Assembly: GCA_035540495.1 (NCBI GenBank) | Contig: DATLGL010000025.1 | Location: 1 to 58,645 of the forward strand | DNA from: DASVEG01 sp035540495 | Lineage (GTDB): Bacteria; Actinomycetota; Acidimicrobiia; Acidimicrobiales; CADCTF01 | Direction: 5' to 3' | DNA length: 58,645 nucleotides | Part shown: piece by piece, positions 33,363 through 41,859 of the stretch | Layout: each line of letters begins with the position of its first letter | Numbering within the stretch: position 1 is the stretch's first letter | Program-made: the position numbers and the translations under genes | The notes under the pieces: generated by a model | Told to the model about the DNA's origin: nothing | What the model saw: the letters and a program-made list of their open reading frames with translations, nothing else | The model's database searches: none

Positions 33363-33826
33363 TCCTCGGTGGCGGTGTCGGCGGGCTCGGGCGAGCCCTG
33401 CTCCGACGAGGCGGCGACCGACGTCGGCTCGACGGCCGCATCGGCCTTGCCCTTGCCGGCCGTGGCACCCGGCACGCCCCGCGCGCCGCGCTTCTCCTTG
33501 ATCTTCGCGGCCTTCCCGCTCAGACCCCGGAGGTAGTACAGCTTCGCCCGGCGGACATCGCCGAGGGTGACGAGCTCGATCTTCGACAGGATCGGCGAGT
33601 GCACCGGGAACGTGCGCTCGACACCGACGCCGAAGCTGACCTTGCGGACGCTGAACGTCTCACGCACGCCAGAGCCCTGGCGGCGGATCACGACGCCCTG
33701 GAAGACCTGGACGCGCTCACGGTTGCCCTCGACGACGCGCACGTGGACCTTCACGGTGTCTCCCGGGCTGAAGGCGGGGACGTCGTCGCGGAGGCTGCCG
33801 CGATCGACGAGATCGGTGGGGTTCAT
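33359..33826 (-). CDS. rplS: 50S ribosomal protein L19 with C-terminal tail
   Basis: 155 residues; the normal body is about 115. The body shows FSPGDTVKVHVRVVEGNRER, VQVFQGVVIRRQGSGVRETF, ERTFPVHSPIL and RRAKLYYLRGLSGKAAKIKEK. The last about 38 residues are Ala/Gly/Lys then Glu-rich and not part of the family core. It is coupled by ATGA overlap to trmD and by GTGA to lepB. Confidence 0.97.
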   Translation of the reverse strand: MNPTDLVDRGSLRDDVPAFSPGDTVKVHVRVVEGNRERVQVFQGVVIRRQGSGVRETFSVRKVSFGVGVERTFPVHSPILSKIELVTLGDVRRAKLYYLRGLSGKAAKIKEKRGARGVPGATAGKGKADAAVEPTSVAASSEQGSPEPADTATEE

Positions 33827-34590
33827 GGCGCGTCAAACTCCTGAGCGGTACTTCCGGGGGACGGAACAGCGTAGCCAAATTCCCGGAGGACGGACACATC
33901 GTCGCCGGTCAGGCCACCCCTCGCCTCCACCAGATCGGGCCGATGACGGAGGGTGCGATCGAGCGCGGCAGCGCGCCGCCAGCGGGCGACGCGGGCGTGG
34001 TTGCCGCTGAGCAGGACCTCGGGCACCGCATGCCCACGGAAGTCGGCGGGTCGGGTGTACTGCGGGTACTCGAGCAGACCAGCAGCCCCGAACGACTCGT
34101 CGTCGCCGCTCTCGGCGTTGCCCATGACGCCGGGTACGAGCCGCCCGACAGCCTCGATCACCACGAGGCTCGCGACCTCGCCGCCGGCGAGGACGTAATC
34201 GCCGACGCTCAGCTCGCCGTCGCAGAGGTGATCGACGACCCGCTGGTCGACCCCCTCGTACCGACCGCACAGCAGCGAGAACCCGCCGCCGCTCGCGAGC
34301 TCCTGGGCGAGCGGCTGCGTGAGCGTGGTGCCGCCCGGACCGAGGAAGAACAGGGGGCGCGGCGGGTCGACCTTCTCGACCGCACCGAACAGCGGCTCGG
34401 GTGCGAGGACCATCCCCGCTCCCCCTCCGAAGGGCGCATCGTCGACGCTGCGGTGCGGGTCGATCGCCTCGCTGCGCAGGTCGTGGATCCGGATCTCGAG
34501 GATCCCGTTCCGTCTCGCCTTGCCAATGAGCGACTGCGACAGGAACCCGTCGACCATCTCCGGGAAGATCGTGAAGACATCGATCCTCAC
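33823..34590 (-). CDS. trmD: tRNA (guanine37-N1)-methyltransferase
   Basis: 255 residues. TrmD is a SPOUT enzyme that makes m1G37 in tRNAs, preventing frameshifts. Visible blocks are MRIDVFTIFPEMVDGFLSQS, DDAPFGGGAGMVL, the knot region LSVGDYVLAGGEVASLVVIEAV, and YPQYTRPADFRGHAVPEVLLSGNHA. GTG 34590 overlaps the rimM stop by four bases. The C-terminal domain has the usual Arg-rich helices. Confidence 0.97.
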   Translation of the reverse strand: MRIDVFTIFPEMVDGFLSQSLIGKARRNGILEIRIHDLRSEAIDPHRSVDDAPFGGGAGMVLAPEPLFGAVEKVDPPRPLFFLGPGGTTLTQPLAQELASGGGFSLLCGRYEGVDQRVVDHLCDGELSVGDYVLAGGEVASLVVIEAVGRLVPGVMGNAESGDDESFGAAGLLEYPQYTRPADFRGHAVPEVLLSGNHARVARWRRAAALDRTLRHRPDLVEARGGLTGDDVSVLREFGYAVPSPGSTAQEFDAP

Positions 34591-35051
34591 AGTTCCAGTA
34601 AGCCCGCCGGGAGGTCGACGGTCACCCGCCCCTGGTCGTGGGACACCACGAAGCGGAGCGGGATCAGGTGCCCCGTGTCGAGGACCAGGAGGTCGGACGC
34701 CGGGTTCTCCTCGACGGACGTGACCCGGCCGATCTCATCACCCGTCGCGACGTCGACGACGACGGACGCGATGAGCTCGTGGACCCAGAGGGCCTCCGGG
34801 TCGTCGAGGGGCTCAGCGAAGAGCGGCGCGCCGTGCAGCATGTCGGCGCCTTCACGCGTCGTGATCTCGTCGAAGCGCACGATCCAGCGGTGCTGGAACG
34901 GCTTCGACGACGCGACCGTGAGGGTCGACCCGTCCTTCAGCGAGAGGACGGTGCCGGGCGCGACCCGCTCGTCGCGGTTGGTCGACAACGAGACGACGAC
35001 CTCGCCACGCACGCCGTGGGGCTTGTCGATCTTGCCGACCTCGAGGAGCAC
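34587..35051 (-). CDS. rimM: 16S rRNA processing protein RimM
   Basis: 154 residues. The N-terminal RimM domain has EVGKIDKPHGVRGEVVV, and the PRC-like C-terminal domain has PEALWVHELIASVVVDVATGDEIGRV and PASDLLVL. It assists 30S head assembly with S19. The start is GTG 35051, nine bases after the khpA stop. The order rpsP-khpA-rimM-trmD-rplS is the standard one. Confidence 0.95.
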   Translation of the reverse strand: MLLEVGKIDKPHGVRGEVVVSLSTNRDERVAPGTVLSLKDGSTLTVASSKPFQHRWIVRFDEITTREGADMLHGAPLFAEPLDDPEALWVHELIASVVVDVATGDEIGRVTSVEENPASDLLVLDTGHLIPLRFVVSHDQGRVTVDLPAGLLEL

Positions 35052-35060
35052 GTCCGGGTG

Positions 35061-35291
35061 CTAGTCGACGATGTCGACGGAGACCTCGGCGCCGTCCTTG
35101 GCGCCGGCGGCCCGCACGACGGTGCGGATCGCCTGGGCGACGCGGCCACGGCGGCCGATCACCTTGCCCATGTCGTCGGGCGCGACGTGGAGGCGGAGGG
35201 TCTTGCCGTCGACCTCGACCTCGACCTCGTCGGGCGAGTCGACGATCGAGGTCGCGAGGTACTCGAGGACCTTGGCTGCGGTCTCAGACAC
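35061..35291 (-). CDS. khpA: KH-domain RNA-binding protein KhpA
   Basis: 76 residues, one KH domain with the GxxG loop in VIGRRGRVAQAIRTVV. KhpA (YlqC) is a small RNA-binding protein that, with KhpB, affects cell division and elongation in Gram-positives. Its position between rpsP and rimM is the usual one. The start is GTG 35291. Confidence 0.95.
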   Translation of the reverse strand: MSETAAKVLEYLATSIVDSPDEVEVEVDGKTLRLHVAPDDMGKVIGRRGRVAQAIRTVVRAAGAKDGAEVSVDIVD

Positions 35292-35303
35292 CGAGCGCCG
35301 CCG

Positions 35304-35579
35304 CTACTTCTTCGACGACTTGGTCGCCTCGAACTGCTCCCAGGCGCCAGTGATCTTGAGCAGCGACTGCACGCGCTCGGTCGGCTGGGCGCCGTTCTTC
35401 AACCACTTCAAGGCCTTGTCGGTGTCGATGTCGATGCCCGACGGCTCCTCGCGAGGGCGATAGGTGCCCACGATCTCGATGAAGCGGCCGTCGCGGGGCG
35501 AGCGCGAGTCGGTCGCCACCACCCGGTACGTCGGCTGCTTGGTCTTGCCCATCCGCATCAGGCGGAGCTTCACTGCCAC
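35304..35579 (-). CDS. rpsP: 30S ribosomal protein S16
   Basis: 91 residues with the family N-terminus VKLRLMRMGKTKQPTYRVVATDSRSPRDGRF and IGTYRPREEP. GTG 35579 is the first possible start; a second GTG lies two codons later. It is 30 bases downstream of ffh, so it probably shares its transcript. Confidence 0.97.
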   Translation of the reverse strand: MAVKLRLMRMGKTKQPTYRVVATDSRSPRDGRFIEIVGTYRPREEPSGIDIDTDKALKWLKNGAQPTERVQSLLKITGAWEQFEATKSSKK

Positions 35580-35609
35580 TGGTCTGTCTCGTTCCTCGTG
35601 AATTCGGGC

Positions 35610-36965
35610 CTACGGCCGCTTTCCCTTGGGGGTGGTACGGCCACCCTTCTTGCCCTTCTTTGCCTTCTTGCGCTGCATCGCCTTGCCGAAGCCCATCTGG
35701 TTCATCATCTTCTGGGCTTCCTTGAACTGCTTGAGCAGCAGGTTGACCTCCGAGGTCGTGGTGCCGCTGCCCATGGCGATGCGCTGACGCCGTGACCCAT
35801 TGATCAGATCGGGGTCTTGACGCTCCTTCGGCGTCATCGAGCGGATGATCGCCTCGACCCGTCCGAGCTCCCGATCGTCGATCTGGGCGTTCCGGAGCTC
35901 CTTCGGGACCCCTGGCAGCATACCGATCAGCCCCGACAGAGGCCCCATCTTCTTGAGCTGCTGCATCTGCTCGAGGAAGTCCTCGAGGGTGAACTTGCCC
36001 TCCTGGAGCGCCTGCGCAGCACGCTCCGCGGCGTCCTGGTCGTACTCCCGCTCGGCCTTCTCGATGAGGGTGAGCACGTCGCCCATGCCCAGGATGCGGC
36101 TCGCCATCCGGTCGGGGTGGAAGGGCTCGAAGTCGGTGAGCTTCTCGCCGACGGAGGCGAAGGCGATCGGCTTGCCGACGACCTCCTTGACGCTGAGGGC
36201 GGCACCGCCGCGGGCGTCGCCGTCGAGCTTCGACAGGATCACACCGTCGAGCTCGAGGGTCTGGTGGAAGGCCTCGGCGGTCTCGACCGCGGCCTGGCCG
36301 ATCATGGCGTCGATGACCAGGAACGTGTAGTGGGGCGAGGTCGCCTCGCTGATGCGGCGGACCTCCTCCATCAGCTCCTGGTCGATGGTCAGACGGCCGG
36401 CGGTGTCGACGATGACGACGTCGCGCCCCACCCGCACCGCTTCCTCGACGCCCTTCTTGGCGACGGTGACGGGATCGGACGGCTCGCTGAAGACGGGAAC
36501 GCTCGCCTGGCTGCCGAGGACGCGGAGCTGCTCGACGGCGGCGGGTCGCTGGAGGTCGGCACCGACGAGGATCGGGTTGCGTCCCTGCTGCTTGAACCAG
36601 CGGGCGAGCTTCGCCGACGCGGTCGTCTTACCGGAGCCCTGGAGACCGGCGAGGAGGACGACGGTCGGCGGCTTCGGCGCGTAGGTGATGCGGAGGTTCT
36701 CGCCGCCGAGGGTGGTGACGAGCTCCTCGTTGACGATCTTGATGACCTGCTGGGCGGGGCTGAGCGACTTGCTCAGCTCGGCGCCGGTCGCCCGCTCGCG
36801 GATGCGGTCGAGCAGGTTTCGGACGGCGCGGAAGTTGACGTCGGCCTCGAGGAGGGCGAGTCGGATCTCGCGCAGGACCTCTTCGACGTCTTCTTCGCTG
36901 AGGCGGCCCTTCCCCCGAAGACGGGTGAAGATCCCCTCGAAACGGTCGGTCAGGGACTCGAACAT
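35610..36965 (-). CDS. ffh: signal recognition particle protein Ffh
   Basis: About 451 residues from ATG 36965. The N domain is followed by the G domain with Walker A GLQGSGKTT at about residues 107-115, VDTAGR, and TKLDGDARGG. The C-terminal M domain carries methionines and the RNA-binding MGSGTTTSEVNLLLKQF. Ffh binds signal sequences at the ribosome and docks to FtsY, encoded two genes upstream. TACCCT ten bases before the ATG suggests a promoter. The last about 20 residues are Lys-rich. Confidence 0.97.
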   Translation of the reverse strand: MFESLTDRFEGIFTRLRGKGRLSEEDVEEVLREIRLALLEADVNFRAVRNLLDRIRERATGAELSKSLSPAQQVIKIVNEELVTTLGGENLRITYAPKPPTVVLLAGLQGSGKTTASAKLARWFKQQGRNPILVGADLQRPAAVEQLRVLGSQASVPVFSEPSDPVTVAKKGVEEAVRVGRDVVIVDTAGRLTIDQELMEEVRRISEATSPHYTFLVIDAMIGQAAVETAEAFHQTLELDGVILSKLDGDARGGAALSVKEVVGKPIAFASVGEKLTDFEPFHPDRMASRILGMGDVLTLIEKAEREYDQDAAERAAQALQEGKFTLEDFLEQMQQLKKMGPLSGLIGMLPGVPKELRNAQIDDRELGRVEAIIRSMTPKERQDPDLINGSRRQRIAMGSGTTTSEVNLLLKQFKEAQKMMNQMGFGKAMQRKKAKKGKKGGRTTPKGKRP

Positions 36966-36975
36966 GGACCCGGCA

Positions 36976-36981
36976 AGGGTA
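36976..36981 (-). promoter_or_regulatory. -10 box of ffh
   Basis: TACCCT ends ten bases before ATG 36965, after the hairpin that closes the lipoprotein gene. Confidence 0.45.
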
Positions 36982-37011
36982 CCGGTCACCGGTCCCCTGC
37001 TCGGAATTGGA

Positions 37012-37045
37012 GTGCGCAGAACGCAACCGATCGCGTTCTGCGCAC
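37012..37045 (-). terminator. 13-base-pair hairpin after the lipoprotein gene
   Basis: GTGCGCAGAACGC and GCGTTCTGCGCAC pair perfectly around an AACCGATC loop, 19 bases after the stop at 37065. The following minus-strand bases (CTCCAATTCC) are only weakly T-rich. The long perfect stem suggests a terminator, or a site for a dimeric protein. Confidence 0.6.
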
Positions 37046-37064
37046 CCCGGAACGCGAGCGGGCG

Positions 37065-38381
37065 CTAGATGGTGACGGGCGGGTAGCCGTCGGTGCCGCC
37101 GCCCTCGGGTTCGCGGCCGGGCTCGGTCTGTCCGCCGCCCTCGTTCGGACAGGGCTCGTACGAGTCGCCGCGATCGCCGCCGGCGTCGCCGCCCGCGGGG
37201 GCCTGCGCCGACGCCAGGTACTCGTCGGTGACGGCAGGCACCACGCCCCACAGCTCGCCGTCGGCGGACAGCCGGTAGGCCGGCACCAGGTAGAGCGGGT
37301 CGCCGGGGCAGCGTCCGTACTCGACCATCAGCACGAGCTCGACCGCGTCGATGTCGACCGTCTTGGGGGGAAGCGTCGACGGCGGCTGCGACTGCGGGCG
37401 AGTATCGCCTCGCGCCGGCATGTCGACCGCGGGCTCGGGGGCGCCGGTGGCGGGCTCCGGTCGAGCGACACCGTCGACCGCGATGCCGACGCCGTCGCCC
37501 ATGCCCTTCGTCCACCGCTCGTACGCCGGCGCGGTTTCGAGCAGCGGGTAGTCGCCGATCTTCGACGTGTCGGCCAGGAACCCGGACGCGTACTGCACGA
37601 TGCCCTTGTCGCCGAACGACATCGAGGCACCGAGCCCTTCGACAGCGATGTCGTCGACCTCGAGGGTGAACACGACCGACACCGCGTAGTCGGAGCGGTC
37701 GACCCGGACCTCGGTGTTGCGCAGGCTCATCCCGGCCGCCTCGAAGAGCTCGCGCGCCTTTCGCTCGGCGTCGCCGTCGTCGGGAAGGTCGTTCGGAGGA
37801 GGCGGCGGTGCGACGGTGTCGCTCCGCTCGCAGGTCCCGTCCGGAGCGCAGGCCACTGATTCGGACGCAACGGCGCTCTGGGCCGCGTCGTTCGAGTACG
37901 AGAACATGCCGTTGCGATCGACGTTGATCCACGAGCCGCCGCCCTTGACGTCGCCGACGGCCCAGTAGCCGTTCTCGTCCTTGGGCTTGCCGCTGACGCC
38001 GAAGGCCTTGGCGACCTTGGCGACCGCATCGCCGTCGACACCGCCGTCGACCCGGTAGGCCGCGGCCTTGCCTCCCATCGCGTCGATGTCGTCGGCGAGG
38101 CGGTACTCGATCGGCTGGTACGGCTCGGGTGCGATCGGCATGTCGCTCGCGACGGCCGCGGAGTCGCCCGACGCGGCAGCGCCCGACTCAGCGGACAACG
38201 CCGACCGCGACGCCCCGCCACCGGCCCCAGGAAGCAACGGCAGGTCACCGGACGCCGAACCGCCGTTGTCGTCGTTGCCGCACGCGCCGCCGATGAGGGC
38301 AACCGCCAACGCCACTGCCGCCAGAGCTCGTCTCATGCCCGTTCGACGTGCGTCGCCAGCCATCCGGTTCCCGCCGTTCAT
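37065..38381 (-). CDS. large lipoprotein, function unknown
   Basis: 438 residues. The signal peptide ends in the lipobox LIGGAC near residue 34. The mature protein has Asp/Glu-rich and proline-rich linkers, beta-rich segments (AVSVVFTLEVDDIAVEGL, GELWGVVPAV) and two late cysteines (YGRCPGDP, YEPCPNEGG). No family is recognised. ATG 38381 is chosen over ATG 38336 because a strong GAGGAGA ribosome-binding site overlaps the ftsY stop. It therefore probably depends on the ftsY transcript, and a hairpin ends it. Confidence 0.75.
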   Translation of the reverse strand: MNGGNRMAGDARRTGMRRALAAVALAVALIGGACGNDDNGGSASGDLPLLPGAGGGASRSALSAESGAAASGDSAAVASDMPIAPEPYQPIEYRLADDIDAMGGKAAAYRVDGGVDGDAVAKVAKAFGVSGKPKDENGYWAVGDVKGGGSWINVDRNGMFSYSNDAAQSAVASESVACAPDGTCERSDTVAPPPPPNDLPDDGDAERKARELFEAAGMSLRNTEVRVDRSDYAVSVVFTLEVDDIAVEGLGASMSFGDKGIVQYASGFLADTSKIGDYPLLETAPAYERWTKGMGDGVGIAVDGVARPEPATGAPEPAVDMPARGDTRPQSQPPSTLPPKTVDIDAVELVLMVEYGRCPGDPLYLVPAYRLSADGELWGVVPAVTDEYLASAQAPAGGDAGGDRGDSYEPCPNEGGGQTEPGREPEGGGTDGYPPVTI

Positions 38382-38390
38382 CGGATCTCC

Positions 38391-39626
<1,236 letters not shown>

Positions 39627-39636
39627 AAGGAGATCG

Positions 39637-39642
39637 AGCCTA
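39637..39642 (-). promoter_or_regulatory. -10 box of ftsY
   Basis: TAGGCT ends ten bases before ATG 39626. Its TAG is also the stop codon of the upstream repeat-protein gene, so chance overlap is possible. Confidence 0.35.
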
Positions 39643-41838
39643 CGGCTTGGCGGCCATCCCGACGACGGGGCTGTTGAGCTTCCCGAGCGACGACGCCGCC
39701 CCGAGGAACGGCACGTCGCCGAACGCGAAGACGCCACCATCGGCCGCGGTGAAGAGGTAGCCGCGTGAGGTCGCGCTCGGTGCGATCGTCGCGATCGGCG
39801 AGTTCAGCTTGATGTCGCCGGTCGACCCGAAGAACCCGGCCCGGCCGAAGGCGAACACGCCGCCGTCGCTCGCCACCAGCCAGTACCCGCGCCCGTTCGG
39901 CTCGGCCGCCATCCCGACGATCGGCTTGTTCAGCGTCATGCCCCCGGTGGATCCCAGGAACTGCGCGTCACCGAAGGCGAAGATGCCGCCGTCGCTCGCC
40001 ACCAGCCAGTAGCCGCGGCCGCTCAGTGTCGGGACCATGCCGACGATCGGGCGGTTGAGCACGATCGCGCCGGTGGAGCCGTGGAACTGGGCGTCGTCGC
40101 CGAAGGTGAACACGCCGCCGTCACTCGCGACCAGCCAGTAGCCGTGGCCGCTGGGGTGCGGCGCCATCCCGACGATCGGCTTGTTCAGCGTCATCGCTCC
40201 GGTGGAGCCGTGGAACTCCGCGTCGCCGAAGGCGAAGATCCCGCCGTCGCTCGCGACGAGCCAGTAGCCCTCCTTGGTCGGCGTGACCGCCATCCCCACG
40301 ATCGGCTTGTTGAGGGTCATCGCACCCGTCGACCCGTAGAAGCCGGCGTCGCCGTAGGAGAAGATGCCGCCGTCGGCCGCGACCAGCCAGTACCCCGTCG
40401 GCGGAGTCGCACGACGGAGGCTGTAGACGAAGATGCCCTTGTCGCTCGTGAACTGCAGGAAGCGGCGGGAGATCGACGGCTGGCCGAACGCCTTCTGCGA
40501 ACCGGCGTTGTCCGGGTCCTCACTGAACAGCTCGCTCTCCACCTGCGTGAGCGCAGGGGCGTCGAGCAAGAACTGGCGCCCGTCGTCACGCACCGCGGCG
40601 ACGATCGACCCGGTCGCGGCAGGCACCGTGTTGCGGAACGAACCCTGGAACGTCGCAGTGACTGCGAGGTCGGTGGTCGACAGCGCGTGGAGCGCGGTGC
40701 TCGTGCCGATGTAGACGTGCCCGGCGGCCGCGGCGCCCGAAGACGCGACCTGGTCGGTGATCAACGCCGACGCACCGACGCCCGCGAGCTCACCGCTCGT
40801 GGTGACCGTGAGAATCTGCGAGTTGCCGTCCTGGGTGAGCTTGTGGACCCGGGTGTTGCCGCTCCCGGACACGGCGCTCGCCGTGTAGATCGCGGGCGTG
40901 ACCGAGAGCCCGGATCCGGGGGCGCCCGGCGCGTTGCCGCTCGCGGTCACCGGCGTCGACGGCGTGCGGACGTTCTGCCCCAGAGCCGGGGCAGCAGGCC
41001 CGGCGGCGAGGTCGCTCGCTCGAAGCGTCACGAGGCCGCTCGTGGTCGCGACCGCGACGTACATCGTCGGAGTGCCCGCCGCGTCGTTGAGCCAGACGAG
41101 CGTCGGGCTTGCGAGGGTGTAGGCGTTCAGGTCGCTCGACGTGGCGGTAGCGACTACCGAGCCCGAGCGCGACGAGGCGTTGGCGATCGTCAGCTTCCAG
41201 AGGCGCTCGTTCGAGCCTCCGGACACCTGACGGGCGACGAAGAAGAGATGCCGCGTATCGGAGCCGTCGGCGGGTGTGAGGATCGGCGAGCTCTCGATGA
41301 CGTAGCCGAGCGCGTCGGGGATGTTGATGTCGTCCCGAGCGCGCTCACCGGAGGCCTCGTCGATCTGGGCGAGCTGCAGGCCGACCACGCCGCCTTCGTA
41401 GAGCTCGTTGTGGACGGCGAAGACCTGTCCGAGGCCGCTGGGCGTCGATGTCTCGACGGGCGACACCGACGCCGCGCCGCTGCCGAACGGCTCGGCGGAT
41501 GCGCTGACGTCGATCGCGCCGAGCCTCGTGTTGACGAGCCCGCCGCCGAGGAGCTTGCGCAGGTGGACGCGGCCGTCGTCGGTGCCGTAGATCACCCGCT
41601 GGTCCGCAAGCGCCCCGGCCGACGTGAGCACCGACGTCCGCACGTCCTGATCGGCGACGCCGATTCGCTTCCACTCCAGCCGCGCGGGCACCCCGCCCTG
41701 GTCGACCGGCTGGAACCCCGAACGGCCAGGATCACCGCCGAACGCGGGCCAGTGCGCACCCGTCGCCGGCTGCGCTGTCGACACCGCCGCCGCGACGACC
41801 AGCGCCGCAGCCGTCATCACTCCCGCCATCCGCCTCAT
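39640..41838 (-). CDS. secreted repeat protein with PQQ-like and GYWLVASDGG repeats
   Basis: 732 residues. The signal peptide ends near residue 27 (TGA-H). The first about 470 residues resemble a PQQ/beta-propeller domain (DQRVIYGTDDGRVHLRKLLGG, AGHVYIGTSTALHAL). The last about 250 are six tandem copies of a 42-residue unit built on GYWLVASDGGIFAFGDA, HGSTGAMTLNKPIVGM. The unit looks like a propeller-blade or KWG-type repeat. The family is common in actinobacterial secreted proteins, and binding of a carbohydrate or envelope partner is only a guess. TACACT seven bases before ATG 41838 suggests a leaderless start. Confidence 0.8.
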   Translation of the reverse strand: MRRMAGVMTAAALVVAAAVSTAQPATGAHWPAFGGDPGRSGFQPVDQGGVPARLEWKRIGVADQDVRTSVLTSAGALADQRVIYGTDDGRVHLRKLLGGGLVNTRLGAIDVSASAEPFGSGAASVSPVETSTPSGLGQVFAVHNELYEGGVVGLQLAQIDEASGERARDDINIPDALGYVIESSPILTPADGSDTRHLFFVARQVSGGSNERLWKLTIANASSRSGSVVATATSSDLNAYTLASPTLVWLNDAAGTPTMYVAVATTSGLVTLRASDLAAGPAAPALGQNVRTPSTPVTASGNAPGAPGSGLSVTPAIYTASAVSGSGNTRVHKLTQDGNSQILTVTTSGELAGVGASALITDQVASSGAAAAGHVYIGTSTALHALSTTDLAVTATFQGSFRNTVPAATGSIVAAVRDDGRQFLLDAPALTQVESELFSEDPDNAGSQKAFGQPSISRRFLQFTSDKGIFVYSLRRATPPTGYWLVAADGGIFSYGDAGFYGSTGAMTLNKPIVGMAVTPTKEGYWLVASDGGIFAFGDAEFHGSTGAMTLNKPIVGMAPHPSGHGYWLVASDGGVFTFGDDAQFHGSTGAIVLNRPIVGMVPTLSGRGYWLVASDGGIFAFGDAQFLGSTGGMTLNKPIVGMAAEPNGRGYWLVASDGGVFAFGRAGFFGSTGDIKLNSPIATIAPSATSRGYLFTAADGGVFAFGDVPFLGAASSLGKLNSPVVGMAAKP
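39643..40398 (-). repeat. six tandem 126-base repeats, coding
   Basis: The C-terminal part of the secreted protein is six successive 42-codon units, seen at DNA level by the recurring CCAGCCAGTA blocks (Tyr-Trp-Leu codons) at roughly 126-base spacing. The inner four units are most alike, the outer two diverge, and the last lacks the tryptophan. Confidence 0.85.
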
Positions 41839-41845
41839 CGGGCGG

Positions 41846-41851
41846 AGTGTA
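41846..41851 (-). promoter_or_regulatory. leaderless -10 box of the repeat-protein gene
   Basis: TACACT ends seven bases before ATG 41838, within the 21-base gap after smc. Confidence 0.5.
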
Positions 41852-41859
41852 CGGCGTCG

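Larger units (their letters stand above)
36966..37064 (-). other. intergenic region with hairpin, lipoprotein gene to ffh
   Basis: Ninety-nine bases hold the strong hairpin at 37012-37045, a small ACCGGT-CACCGGT inverted repeat near 36981-36993 and the -10-like box of ffh (36976-36981). No gene is seen. Confidence 0.6.
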
